A stretch of 64,000 nt of DNA from Iodidimonas nitroreducens (GCF_008579165.1 NZ_BKCN01000015.1), one strand, 5' to 3'; counted from the stretch's first letter, positions 29,333-37,951 are shown. The notes: generated by a model from the letters alone, not told the origin. A program made the numbers and translations.

Positions 29333-29953
29333 ATGCAGATCAATGTTTCCGGGCGGAAAATTAATGTTGGTGATGCACTGAAAACCTATATCGATGATCG
29401 CCTTGAGGCGATGGTCGAGAAATATTTCAGTCGCTCGATCGAAGCCCATGTCACCCTTTCGAAAACCGGGCCTTTTTTCCATGTCGATTGTTCCTTGCAT
29501 GTGCGCCAGGGCATTCATATGCAAAGCAGCGCTGAAGCCGATGATGCCCATGCGGCTTTTGATCTGGCACTGGATAAACTGGAAAAGCAGTTGCGTCGGC
29601 ATAAACGACGCCTTAAAGATCGCCATACATCCGGTCGCGCCGGGATGGAAGAAGAAGTGGCGCTGATCGCTCAGGCTTATGTTTTGCAGCCTGATGAAGA
29701 AGATGCCGATGATGCGGCAGATTTGAATGGCGCCCATGGTGATGGCGATGTGGCAGATGATCAGCCGGTGATCGTGGCGGAAACGCGCACCGAAATTCCC
29801 CATGTCTCGGTTGGGGATGCGGTGATGCTGATGGATTTGTCCGATCAGCCGGCTTTGATGTTTCGCAATCGCAAAAATGGCCAGTTCAATGTTGTGTATC
29901 GCAGGCCGGATGGCAATATCGGTTGGGTTGATCCCGCTGAAACGAAGATTTAA
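29333..29953 (+). CDS. hpf: Ribosome hibernation-promoting factor, long form
   Basis: 206 residues from ATG 29333, preceded by GACAGG; an earlier frame start adds 14 unlikely residues. The N-terminal S30AE/YfiA domain (MQINVSGRKINVGDALKTYIDDRLEAMVEKYF, then LHVRQGIHMQSSAEADDAHAAFDLALDKLEKQLRRHKRRLKDRH) binds the decoding region of idle ribosomes. The C-terminal dimerisation domain (VGDAVMLMDLSDQPALMFRNRKNGQFNVVYRRPDGNIGWVDP) drives 100S formation. The linker is acidic (PDEEDADDAADLNG). It sits between rpoN and ptsN. Confidence 0.96.
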   Translation: MQINVSGRKINVGDALKTYIDDRLEAMVEKYFSRSIEAHVTLSKTGPFFHVDCSLHVRQGIHMQSSAEADDAHAAFDLALDKLEKQLRRHKRRLKDRHTSGRAGMEEEVALIAQAYVLQPDEEDADDAADLNGAHGDGDVADDQPVIVAETRTEIPHVSVGDAVMLMDLSDQPALMFRNRKNGQFNVVYRRPDGNIGWVDPAETKI

Positions 29954-30010
29954 GGATGCGCAGGCCCTTTTTAGGGCTGCACTCAGTGTTCAGACACAGG
30001 TTGGAGCGGG

Positions 30011-30469
30011 ATGGAAATCGACGATCTGATCGGGCCCGCAAGCATTTTGCCGGGGCTCAAATCCAGAAGCAAAAGGCAGGTTCTGCAAGATCTGTCTGCA
30101 CATGCGGCCGAGCTTATCGGAATGCCGGAGCGAACTCTCTTCGACATTCTGACCGAGCGCGAGCGTTTGGGCACCACCGGTGTGGGCCAGGGCGTGGCGA
30201 TTCCCCATGGGAAAGTGCCGAGTCTTGATAAGGTTTTTGGGCTGTTTGCGCGCACCAACGAGCCTATCGATTTTGAATCCATGGATGATCGGCCGGTCGA
30301 TCTGTATTTTCTGCTGCTTGCCCCCGAAGGGGCAGGGGCCGATCATCTCAAGGCTTTGGCGCGGGTTTCGCGTTTGTTTCGGGATAAGGCCCTGTGTGAA
30401 AAATTGCGTGGGGCTGAGGGCGGCGATGCCCTTCATGCCCTGCTTTTGCGCAAGGCGGCGGCGGCCTGA
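30011..30469 (+). CDS. ptsN: Nitrogen-PTS EIIA component PtsN
   Basis: 152 residues. Phosphoryl-accepting regulator of the nitrogen-related phosphotransferase system, which affects potassium transport and stress responses. The phosphorylation site is the His in GVAIPHGKVPSLDKVFGLFART. The N-terminal start EIDDLIGPASILPGLKSRSKRQVLQDLSAHAAELIG and the core PVDLYFLLLAPEGAGADHLKALARVSRLFRD are typical. The gene lies 57 bp after hpf as the end of the rpoN cluster. Confidence 0.96.
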   Translation: MEIDDLIGPASILPGLKSRSKRQVLQDLSAHAAELIGMPERTLFDILTERERLGTTGVGQGVAIPHGKVPSLDKVFGLFARTNEPIDFESMDDRPVDLYFLLLAPEGAGADHLKALARVSRLFRDKALCEKLRGAEGGDALHALLLRKAAAA

Positions 30470-30506
30470 TCATCGGCTGTCCGATTTTTGGGCTGATGCG
30501 GGCTGA

Positions 30507-31100
30507 TTAATTCTCGGCCGTTGATGGTTGGATCAAGGCCTGCCGTTCTTCCTTGAGATAGCTATTAAGCCCGGCCACGGCCTGTTCCAGCCTTTGCAGG
30601 CTGCTCTCGAGATTTTGGCTTGGCACATCATCGCTATTATTTTGGCCGGCATAAAGGGTGACGCGGGCCGTATCGGTGGTGCGCCACAGGGCGGAAAGCC
30701 GGCTTTCCACTTGGCTCAAGCGTGAAAGCGCAAGTTGGGCCGTGCGATAGCTCATGCCTTGTAATTGTGTATTCTCTTCAATCGTTAACGCTTGTTTGGC
30801 CTCTTCATATTGGCGGCGATTTTTGGCAGCGTCCTCGAGCAGGGCCTCAAGGCGGGTCGGCAGTTCAGCAAGCACGGCCTTGGCTTCAAGGGGGCTTTGG
30901 TTTTGGCTGAAAGGCGAAGGCGGTGGCATCGCAACGGCGGGCAGCAGGGTCACCTCGCTGGCGGGGGGATCCCCTGCTAGCGGTGGCCATGATCCCTCAT
31001 TGGCAGAGCAGCCAGCCACAAAGAGCATGGCCATGAACGGGATGCTGCTTTTCGTGGTGCTTATATGTTTGAAGCTTTTGGCGATGGTTATGATGCGCAT
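30507..31100 (-). CDS. Small lipoprotein, function unknown
   Basis: 197 residues with signal KSFKHISTTKSSIPFMAMLFVAGC, whose LFVAGC is a good lipobox. After a Pro-rich linker (PPPSPFSQNQSP) the rest is helical and probably coiled coil (LPTRLEALLEDAAKNRRQYEEAKQALTIEENTQLQG, RLSQVESRLSALW, LESSLQRLEQAVAGLNSYLKEERQ). I do not recognise the family. It is convergent with ptsN, with 37 bp between stops. The location suggests an envelope protein; nothing more specific can be said. Confidence 0.7.
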   Translation of the reverse strand: MRIITIAKSFKHISTTKSSIPFMAMLFVAGCSANEGSWPPLAGDPPASEVTLLPAVAMPPPSPFSQNQSPLEAKAVLAELPTRLEALLEDAAKNRRQYEEAKQALTIEENTQLQGMSYRTAQLALSRLSQVESRLSALWRTTDTARVTLYAGQNNSDDVPSQNLESSLQRLEQAVAGLNSYLKEERQALIQPSTAEN

Positions 31101-31250
31101 GCGGATATCCCCTGATGAAAAGCGGCCATATCCTTATCGTGCCACAGAACTGTGATTTCTGTGAATAAAGGGCTTGCCAGCCTTCATGGATGTTTATATG
31201 GTCCGCCACCTCACCGCAATGCTGTGCGGCTGAAAATTGATGATGATCAC

Positions 31251-31327
31251 GCGCTCGTAGCTCAGCTGGATAGAGCACCAGACTACGAATCTGGGGGTCG
31301 GGAGTTCGAATCTCTCCGAGCGCGCCA
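31251..31327 (+). tRNA. tRNA-Arg (anticodon ACG)
   Basis: 77 nt with encoded CCA. The acceptor GCGCTCG pairs with CGAGCGC, the D arm has TAGCTCAGCTGGATAGAG, the anticodon stem CCAGA/TCTGG encloses CTACGAA giving ACG (modified to ICG in bacteria), and the T arm is GGGAGTTCGAATCTCTC. The discriminator is G. The HipBA accessory segment begins just after it. Confidence 0.97.
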
Positions 31328-31392
31328 TTTTCCCCCTCCTATAAAATAATTCCCTTGGCGCTTGTCAGCAGCTTTTGTTGGCATCGGCTTTT

Positions 31393-31464
31393 CATCCGCG
31401 CTTGCGGATAAAGTCATTTTATCATCGAACGCGGATATTGCCTTTTTATCCGCGATCGCGTATA
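31393..31464. promoter_or_regulatory. Three operator-like inverted repeats upstream of hipB
   Basis: Three 18-bp imperfect palindromes with half-site close to TATCCGCG: 31393-31410 (core ATCCGCGCTTGCGGAT), 31420-31437 (TATCATCGAACGCGGATA) and 31447-31464 (TATCCGCGATCGCGTATA). Their centres (31401.5, 31428.5, 31455.5) are exactly 27 bp apart. The third overlaps the promoter. Pattern and place match HipB autoregulation, where E. coli sites also begin TATCC and end GGATA. Confidence 0.75.
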
Positions 31465-31466
31465 TT
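31438..31466 (+). promoter_or_regulatory. Predicted sigma-70 type promoter of hipBA
   Basis: TTGCCT (31438-31443) and TATATT (31461-31466) are separated by exactly 17 bp. The -10 box is covered by the third operator, so repressor binding would block polymerase. The start codon of the antitoxin gene is 19 bp downstream of the -10 box, with GGAGG between. Confidence 0.6.
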
Positions 31467-31484
31467 CAACGGTGGAGGAACACC

Positions 31485-31730
31485 ATGCCAATACGCGATC
31501 CCCAACAGCTCGGCGCAGCGCTTCAACGGGAGCGAAAGCGTCAGGGCCTGACCCAGACACAGCTCGCCGAAAAAGCCGGACTGCGCCAGCAGACGATTTC
31601 AGCCGTTGAGGGTGGCAAGCCGCGCTCCGAGCTTCAGGTTATCTTCGAGATCATGGCCGCCCTTGGCCTTGAGGTGGCGCTCAGTCCGCGCGACGGCAAA
31701 ACCACGCCGAGCCTTGAGGACTTGTTCTGA
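31485..31730 (+). CDS. hipB: HipB-type antitoxin, XRE-family DNA-binding protein
   Basis: 81 residues from ATG 31485, chosen for the GGTGGAGGAACACC ribosome binding site; longer in-frame starts would run through the operators. The helix-turn-helix is LGAALQRERKRQGLTQTQLAEKAGLRQQTISAVEGGKP, followed by LQVIFEIMAALGLEVALSPRD, the dimer strand seen in HipB proteins. It should repress its own operon by binding the three sites upstream and neutralise the kinase encoded next. The stop shares one base with the hipA start. Confidence 0.9.
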   Translation: MPIRDPQQLGAALQRERKRQGLTQTQLAEKAGLRQQTISAVEGGKPRSELQVIFEIMAALGLEVALSPRDGKTTPSLEDLF

Positions 31731-33061
31731 TGGGCCGGAGGCGCAAATCCGGCGTGCTCACTGTCGCGCTGAACGGGCGCGTTGTAGGCAGGCTTGCGCG
31801 CGCCGCCGATGGTGCGACGCGCTTCGGCTACGTCCAGGACTGGCTCGATTGGGAGTATGCGATCCCGGTCTCCCGCTCCATGCCGCTGGTGGACCGCCCC
31901 TTTACCGGCCTCGCCGTTAGGGCGGTCTTCGACAATCTGCTTCCAGACGATGATCGCATCCGGGCACGGATCGCGGCAAGAGTGGGCGCGGACGGGACAG
32001 ATGCCTTCTCAATGCTCGCCGCGCTTGGCCGCGATTGCGTCGGCGCGCTTCAATTCCTGCCCGAAGACATGCCGCCTGCGCGGCCCGGCCCGCCGGAAGG
32101 CGAGCCCATAACCGCAGAGGCAATCGCCGAGCGCATTCGCTTGCTCAGCGTCGCGCCTCTTGGCATGCGTGGCGGCGATGATAGCTTTCGGGTTTCGCTG
32201 GCGGGCGCACAGGACAAAACCGCCCTTCTTTATCATGGGGGCAAGTGGATGGTGCCGACCGGCACCACCCCGACCACCCATATCCTGAAGCCCCAGATCG
32301 GGAGGGTCCAAACCCCCGATGGTGAGGTGGACCTCTCCGAAAGCGTGCAGAACGAGCATGTCTCTATGGCGCTTTGCCGTGCCCTTGGGCTGGCCGTGGC
32401 CCCGACTGAAATCCTTCAGCTTGACGATGATCTTCTTGTTCTCAGCATTGAGCGCTTTGATCGCCGCCTTGACGGCAAAGGGCGTCTCCTGCGGCTTCCT
32501 CAGGAAGATCTATGTCAGGCGCTCGGCATCCTGCCGACCGGCAAATATGAAAGCGACGGCGGCCCCGGCATCGAAAACTGCATCGCCCTCCTGAAATCGA
32601 GCGATCACCCGGACGCCGACCGGCGCGCGTTCATGAAGGCGCAGATCATCTTTTGGCTGATCGGTGCGACCGACGGCCACGCGAAGAATTTTTCCCTGTT
32701 TCTGGGACCGCAGGGGCGCTTCAGGCTGACACCGCTCTACGACATTCTGTCCACCCAGTGGCAGCATGATCGCCGCCAGATACCCCGCAAGGCATTCCGG
32801 CTTGCCATGGCGATCGGCAACAAGCGCAGATACAAGGTGACGGAAATTGCACCACGCCATTTTGCGCAGACCGCAAAGCGCGCAGGCTTCCCGCTCGACG
32901 TGTTGCATGAGGTGATGGGCGAGATCGTGAGCGCGCTGCCACGCGCCTCAGAAGCCCTGACAGCTCAACTGGACGCCCGCGTGCCAGCCGCCATGGCAGA
33001 GGCTATCATGACTGGCGCAAGCACGAGAGCGAAGCAGATCGAAGCGTATTTGAATGGCTGA
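31730..33061 (+). CDS. hipA: HipA-type serine/threonine kinase toxin
   Basis: 443 residues. HipA kinases phosphorylate glutamyl-tRNA synthetase or other tRNA synthetases and cause growth arrest and persistence. Visible parts are the N-terminal Couple_hipA domain (LNGRVVGRLARAADGATRFGYVQDW), the P-loop-like LAGAQDKTALLY, THILKPQIG with the ATP-binding Lys, NEHVSMALCRALGLAVAPTEI, LSIERFDRRL, and the catalytic ATDGHAKNFSLFL, followed by LTPLYDIL with the metal-binding Asp. All key positions look intact, so the kinase is probably active. Codon use favours GAC, TTC and CGC, unlike the GAT/TTT-rich flanking genes, which supports acquisition from outside. Confidence 0.93.
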   Translation: MGRRRKSGVLTVALNGRVVGRLARAADGATRFGYVQDWLDWEYAIPVSRSMPLVDRPFTGLAVRAVFDNLLPDDDRIRARIAARVGADGTDAFSMLAALGRDCVGALQFLPEDMPPARPGPPEGEPITAEAIAERIRLLSVAPLGMRGGDDSFRVSLAGAQDKTALLYHGGKWMVPTGTTPTTHILKPQIGRVQTPDGEVDLSESVQNEHVSMALCRALGLAVAPTEILQLDDDLLVLSIERFDRRLDGKGRLLRLPQEDLCQALGILPTGKYESDGGPGIENCIALLKSSDHPDADRRAFMKAQIIFWLIGATDGHAKNFSLFLGPQGRFRLTPLYDILSTQWQHDRRQIPRKAFRLAMAIGNKRRYKVTEIAPRHFAQTAKRAGFPLDVLHEVMGEIVSALPRASEALTAQLDARVPAAMAEAIMTGASTRAKQIEAYLNG

Positions 33062-33176
33062 TACCAGCCATGCTCGTTGTATGAGGTTGGTGTGATGCCT
33101 GAACAAAGCGGCGGTGATACCGTTTCCATGGCAGTGGCTTTTACGCATGGCTCATAAGCTCTCCGCCATGTGAACG

Positions 33177-33425
33177 CTAGGGCTGCGACCCAAGGAGAGT
33201 ATGGAGCGATTGCCGTTCATCGGTCGTCAACTGCTCATTCCGTTCGAGATACCAGAGCACCGAATTTCCCATGCTATCCACCGCCCCGCTATCGGCACCC
33301 GCTTCCAACAACAATTCGTTCATATTTTCTAGCCGTTTGTCTTCAGTGTGTCGGAACCCGCCCTGTGGATCGCATGCTCCAACCGTAACCAGAGCTGGCA
33401 CACCCGCCCCCGGAGAAAGAGGCAT
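33177..33425 (-). pseudogene. Ankyrin-repeat gene remnant
   Basis: From an ATG at 33425 the frame codes for 82 residues, of which LENMNELLLEAGADSGAVDSMGNSVLWYLERNEQL is an ankyrin-type repeat (LL-x-x-GA-D, A-V-D-x-x-GNS). No complete repeat array or N-terminal part lies upstream: the araC gene occupies the DNA from 33439. This looks like the 3' end of a larger ankyrin gene left after a rearrangement. A small intact protein cannot be excluded. Confidence 0.45.
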
Positions 33426-33438
33426 TTTGATCTCGCGC

Positions 33439-34488
33439 TCATCCTTGCTTATATTGCGCGGGGGTAAGGCCATTTTGCGCCTTGAAAGCACGTGTGAAGC
33501 TGCGAAAATCTGCGTAATCCAGTAAGTCTGCGATCTCGGCAAGATCATAACCCTGCCGCAGCAGGATTTTTGCCCTGTCATTGAGCGCCCGCTGTTTCAG
33601 GCCGCGAAAATCCACACCCTCATCCGCAAGTCTGCGGCGCAGGGTTGCAACGCTCATTCCCAGCGCACGCGCGATCAGGGATTGCTCGCTGATGCCATGT
33701 TCAAATTGTGCGCAAACCCGGTCGGCTATCGACATCCGCGTCGGCTGTTTCGGGCCACGCGCTTCGATCAGATCGACGATCTTGCGATAGACGGCATTTT
33801 CCGCAGGCAATCCGGTCGGACTGCCCGTCACAGATAGGCTGGCAGCAGAAACATCATAGCTCAGGGCATAGGTGCGCGCGTTCCATCGGATCGGAACACC
33901 AAGAAATTCCAGATGCGCTCGGTGCCCCTCGGGGCGTGGACGCCGCGTCCAGACCTTGCGCAGCTTGCCGTCCAACGCGTCGCCAGCGAGCAGCATGAGC
34001 GTGCAGTGCAGGAAAACCAGCACGCATTCCAGAAAGATATGGATATAGCCCTGTTCATCCTGCCGCATATAGGGAAAGCCGCGATCATCGATCAGATAGG
34101 TGATGCTGTCGGCATCTTCGCGCACGCCATTATAATGGCCGCCATGCAGCATGTTATAGGCCTGTGCCACTCGCTTCATCGCGGCGCGCAGTTCACCTTC
34201 GCCTGCCGCGCCCGACCAGACGAAATGCGTTGATCCCGGCATCAGCGAGCGCTGCGACAGCCTGCAGGTTTCGTCCCCGATTTCCAGCGATACCTGTTCC
34301 AGAACACGGAAATAATCAGCCAGATTGATCTCGTCTTCTGGCCCGGCATGCTCCAGATTTTGGGGCAGGCCCAGATCACGCATGATCCGCGCGACAATAT
34401 CGCCCGATGCCGCTGTCATGATAGAGAGCGATTTCAGCGTCATGATCGGCACGGCATAACCACCGTCGAAGCCTAAGGTTCGGGCCAT
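33439..34488 (-). CDS. AraC-family transcriptional regulator
   Basis: 349 residues from ATG 34488, supported by AGGGAGGATCAG just upstream; the longer frame has no such site. The N-terminal part (VPIMTLKSLSIMTAASGDIVARIMRDLGLP, ADYFRVLEQVSLEIGDETCRLSQRSLMPGSTHFVW) is the arabinose-binding-like domain of the OruR/GliR type. The C-terminal pair of HTH motifs is EQSLIARALGMSVATLRRRLADEGVDF and DLAEIADLLDYADFRSFTRAFKAQNGLTPAQYK. Divergent from a TonB receptor and an esterase gene, it probably controls them in response to their substrate or product. Confidence 0.92.
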   Translation of the reverse strand: MARTLGFDGGYAVPIMTLKSLSIMTAASGDIVARIMRDLGLPQNLEHAGPEDEINLADYFRVLEQVSLEIGDETCRLSQRSLMPGSTHFVWSGAAGEGELRAAMKRVAQAYNMLHGGHYNGVREDADSITYLIDDRGFPYMRQDEQGYIHIFLECVLVFLHCTLMLLAGDALDGKLRKVWTRRPRPEGHRAHLEFLGVPIRWNARTYALSYDVSAASLSVTGSPTGLPAENAVYRKIVDLIEARGPKQPTRMSIADRVCAQFEHGISEQSLIARALGMSVATLRRRLADEGVDFRGLKQRALNDRAKILLRQGYDLAEIADLLDYADFRSFTRAFKAQNGLTPAQYKQG

Positions 34489-34648
34489 CTGATCCTCCCT
34501 TGCTGACGTAGTTTCGACGACATGAGCGAAATTGTACACCCTGTTTGATCCGGGCTGTCCTCGTCGCCGCCATATCCACCGGTTTATGATGTGTTTAATC
34601 ACAGACGACCCTTCCGAGGGTCGCGCACATGAATGAGGGGAGGATGAT
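34489..34648. promoter_or_regulatory. Divergent promoter region between araC-type regulator and TonB receptor
   Basis: 160 bp between two divergent starts, where the regulator is expected to bind. GAGGGGAGGATGAT ahead of ATG 34649 is a strong ribosome binding site for the receptor. No convincing paired operator was resolved by eye. Confidence 0.4.
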
Positions 34649-36967
34649 ATGAGATGCAGCCCGGCGCAAGGCCATCTGGGCCACTGTGTTTTATCCGTGA
34701 CGGGGTTGGCCTGCGCTGCCATTGCGCTTTTCCCGGTGATGGCTCAGGCGCAGGAGCAGGCGCAGGCGCAGGCGCAGGCGGATTTTTCTGCGCGGCAGCC
34801 GGTTCTTGAGGAAATCATTGTCACAGCACGGCGGCGGTCGGAAACGCTGCAGGAAGTGCCCGGGGCGGTTTCTGCTTTTTCGGAAAATCTGATCGGAAAT
34901 TTGCAGGCTGATGATCTTAGCGGTCTGCAATATGCCGTGCCCAATCTGTATCTGGAAGAAGGCGATGCATCGAATGCCGTTATCTTTCTGCGCGGTGTGG
35001 GGCAGAATGATTCCCTTGCCTTCGTCGAATCGGGTGTCGCCGTTTATGTGGATGATGTGTTCATTTCCCGAACGCAGGCCGCTTTCCTGGATTTGTTCGA
35101 TGTGGAACGGGTGGAGGTTTTGCGTGGCCCCCAGGGCACGCTTTATGGCCGCAATTCGCCCGGTGGCGCCATCAAGTTCATCTCTAGCGCCCCGCCAGAT
35201 GCTTTTGAGGCGGATTTCGAGATTGGCGGCGGCCGTTTCGAATTTCTGACCCTGAAGGGACGGGTTGGCGGCCCTATCATCAAGGACAAGCTGCATGCCA
35301 AGCTGGCGGTTGCACTGACCAATCATGATGGCATCAACCGCAACAGTTTTACCGGAAAACGTGATGGTGATACCGAATCCCTTGCCTGGCGCGGGGCGCT
35401 GACCTTCACGCCTAATGATGACCTGACCGTGACCCTGACGGCCGATGGCAAGCTGGATCGCCCCGATACATCGAAAAGCCCCATCCGCGAAACGCCGTTG
35501 CTGGCCTTTCCAGATGCCTTCAATGCACCGAGCGAAGGGGTGATTCTGCCGCCGAATGATGATCCCTTCGTGGTTGAGACCAATGCCAATGGGTTGAATG
35601 ATCTGACCAGCTTTGGCTTTACCTTGAAAGCCGACTGGCAGATTTCCGAAAGCTGGTCTTTAGAATCGATTTCGGCTTATCGGGACATGGATTTCGATCT
35701 GGTGCTGGATACCGATGGCTCGCCCCTGCCGGTGCTGGATGTGTCATTGTTTCAAGATCAGTGGCAGGTCAGTCAGGAGTTTCGGGCCAGCTATGATAAT
35801 GGCAGGGGCTTTACCTTCACCGGCGGCGTTTTTTACTTCCATGATTCTGATCTCACCTTGTCGGGCTTTGATGCGCAGGCAGGGGCGCTGCCGGCTTTCG
35901 GATTGCCGCTGGCCCTGTTTGCCCCCAATAGCCAGCTCGCCGATACCGATCAGCGGACCGATTCCATCGCCGTATTTGGCCATTCCACCATCGATCTGAG
36001 CGACAGCCTCAGTTTGGAACTGGGATTGCGCTATACCTATGATGAAAAAAGCTCCCGCAGACGGTTCGAGCTGTTTGCGCCCGATATTCGGGTGGCGCAG
36101 GATTTTCCGCCTTTCCTTGCAGGCGTTGGTACGCCGCTCAACACCATTTCGGGCAAGGAGGATTGGGATGCGCTGACACCGAAGATCGCCTTGTCCTATG
36201 CGCCAAGGGATGGGCTGCTTACTTACGCTTCAGTTTCACGCGGCTTCAAAAGCGGTGGATTTGACGGGCGGGGTTCCACGGAATTTGAATTTCAGCCTTT
36301 CTCCCCGGAAAAGGTTTGGACCTTCGAGGGGGGTGTGAAATCAAGCTGGCTGGAAAATCGGCTGGCTATGAACGCCACCTATTTTTACAGCCGTTATCGC
36401 GATTTGCAGGTCACGTCTTTCGGGCGGGATGCCGAGACCGGCTTTTTCCAGAGTCTGTTCAGCAACGCAGCCGCAGCTCGTATTCAGGGCGTGGAGTTTG
36501 AGCTTGCAGCTCGGCCCTTGGATCGGCTTTCCATCAATGCCACGGTTGGCTTTCTGGATGCCGAATATAAAGAGTTCATCACATTGGTGAATGGTGTGCC
36601 GGAAGATGTCAGTGATCGTGACCTGATCAACTCACCGAAATGGAATGCCAGTTTGGGGGCAACATGGGAACAGCCGGTTGGCAATGGCCTGCTCGGCGTT
36701 TTTCATCTGGATGCCGCCTATCGCGGTGATGTGGCTAATGAAATCACCGATTCACCGACGCTGCGTCAGGACGAATATATTCTGCTCAATGCCTTTATTT
36801 CGGTGAAAACCGATGACGACAGATGGGAACTGCGCGCGGGCGGCAAGAATATCACCGGTCGGGAAATCCGCGTGCAGGGCTTTAATCTGGCGGAATTTCC
36901 GGGCGTGGAAACAGCATTTTTCAGCAATCGCCGGAGCTGGGATCTGCGGCTGTTTTATCACTTTTAG
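34649..36967 (+). CDS. TonB-dependent outer-membrane receptor (772 residues)
   Basis: Outer-membrane importer with signal peptide (LACAAIALFPVMAQAQE, then a short QAQAQAQA run), TonB box EEIIVTARRRSETLQEVPGAVSAF, plug with LYLEEGDASNAVIFLRGVGQND, VAVYVDDVFISRTQAAFLDLFDVERVEVLRGPQGTLYGRNSPGGAIKF, and barrel ending SWDLRLFYHF. LRGPQGTLYGRNSPGGAI is the classic sphingomonad-type plug motif. Such receptors often take up aromatic or terpenoid compounds, siderophores or other hydrophobic molecules. It forms an operon with the esterase gene 10 bp downstream, suggesting that the imported compound is an ester. Confidence 0.95.
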   Translation: MRCSPAQGHLGHCVLSVTGLACAAIALFPVMAQAQEQAQAQAQADFSARQPVLEEIIVTARRRSETLQEVPGAVSAFSENLIGNLQADDLSGLQYAVPNLYLEEGDASNAVIFLRGVGQNDSLAFVESGVAVYVDDVFISRTQAAFLDLFDVERVEVLRGPQGTLYGRNSPGGAIKFISSAPPDAFEADFEIGGGRFEFLTLKGRVGGPIIKDKLHAKLAVALTNHDGINRNSFTGKRDGDTESLAWRGALTFTPNDDLTVTLTADGKLDRPDTSKSPIRETPLLAFPDAFNAPSEGVILPPNDDPFVVETNANGLNDLTSFGFTLKADWQISESWSLESISAYRDMDFDLVLDTDGSPLPVLDVSLFQDQWQVSQEFRASYDNGRGFTFTGGVFYFHDSDLTLSGFDAQAGALPAFGLPLALFAPNSQLADTDQRTDSIAVFGHSTIDLSDSLSLELGLRYTYDEKSSRRRFELFAPDIRVAQDFPPFLAGVGTPLNTISGKEDWDALTPKIALSYAPRDGLLTYASVSRGFKSGGFDGRGSTEFEFQPFSPEKVWTFEGGVKSSWLENRLAMNATYFYSRYRDLQVTSFGRDAETGFFQSLFSNAAAARIQGVEFELAARPLDRLSINATVGFLDAEYKEFITLVNGVPEDVSDRDLINSPKWNASLGATWEQPVGNGLLGVFHLDAAYRGDVANEITDSPTLRQDEYILLNAFISVKTDDDRWELRAGGKNITGREIRVQGFNLAEFPGVETAFFSNRRSWDLRLFYHF

Positions 36968-36977
36968 GGGCCAATAG

Positions 36978-37949
36978 ATGACTTTGGATGATGATGCCGC
37001 GGCTTTTTTGCGGGAAATGAACGCGGCAGCGGCGGATGGGCCGAGCTTTGCCGAGCTTGGTATCGTGGCCGCGCGCGAGATGAGCCATGCTTTGTTTACC
37101 GGTTTGGTGTCGTCCAGGGTGCCAGCCTGTCAGAGTGAGGATCTGTCCCTGATGGGGCGCGATGGGCCGATCGGCGCCCGCTTTTATCGGCCTGCCGGTC
37201 CTGTGGCAACCGAGCGGGCGATTCCACTCGTCGTGTTTTTTCATGGTGGCGGCTGGGCGATGGGTGATCTTGACAGCTATCATGAACTGGCTGGTGATCT
37301 GTGCGACCGCAGCGGCGTTGCGCTGCTTTCGGTGGATTATCGCCTTGCGCCGGAGCACCCTTTTCCCGCCGGGCTTCATGATTGTATCGATAGCCTGCGT
37401 TGGGTGGTGCGCCATGCATCAATGCTTGGTATCGACCCGGCCCGGCTTGGGGTGATGGGCGATAGCGCCGGTGGCAATCTTGCCGCTGTGGTGGCGCATC
37501 GGCTGCATGGCGGTGGCGAATTGGCGCTCAGGGCGCAATATCTGATCTATCCAATGCTGGATATCAGCCGCCCGCATGAGGCCTATCCATCGCGCATGGA
37601 TTGGGGCGGCGGCGGCTATCTTCTGGATCGGGATGCCATCGATACCACAGCGGATTGGTATGTGCCCGATGCCACCATCAACCGCGCCGATCCGGCTCTT
37701 TCTCCCCTTTTTATCGAGGATGTTTCTGTTCTTCCGCCCACTTTTCTGATCGCTGCCGGGCATGATCCTTTGCGTTCCGAGAATGAAATTTTCGTCGCGC
37801 GCCTCAAACATGCCGGGGTGAAGACCCATGATCGCTGCTTTGAGGGGGCGATCCATGCCTTCCTGTCCTTCCATCAATTCAGGGCGGCCCAAGCTGCCCG
37901 TAACTGGCTGGGAGCGGCGATGGCGCACTTGATCGATGATGAATTTTAG
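36978..37949 (+). CDS. Alpha/beta-hydrolase, hormone-sensitive-lipase type esterase
   Basis: 323 residues, cytoplasmic (no leader). The oxyanion motif HGGGWAMGDLDSY is the mark of the HSL family (family IV esterases); the nucleophile is the Ser in GVMGDSAGGNLAAVVA; the acid is the Asp in FLIAAGHDPLRSE and the His lies in EGAIHAFLSFH. It should cleave short-chain or bulky esters. Translation start ATG 36978 is 10 bp after the receptor stop. In sphingomonad-like genomes this receptor-esterase-AraC grouping is typical for catabolic uptake loci. Confidence 0.92.
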   Translation: MTLDDDAAAFLREMNAAAADGPSFAELGIVAAREMSHALFTGLVSSRVPACQSEDLSLMGRDGPIGARFYRPAGPVATERAIPLVVFFHGGGWAMGDLDSYHELAGDLCDRSGVALLSVDYRLAPEHPFPAGLHDCIDSLRWVVRHASMLGIDPARLGVMGDSAGGNLAAVVAHRLHGGGELALRAQYLIYPMLDISRPHEAYPSRMDWGGGGYLLDRDAIDTTADWYVPDATINRADPALSPLFIEDVSVLPPTFLIAAGHDPLRSENEIFVARLKHAGVKTHDRCFEGAIHAFLSFHQFRAAQAARNWLGAAMAHLIDDEF

Positions 37950-37951
37950 GT

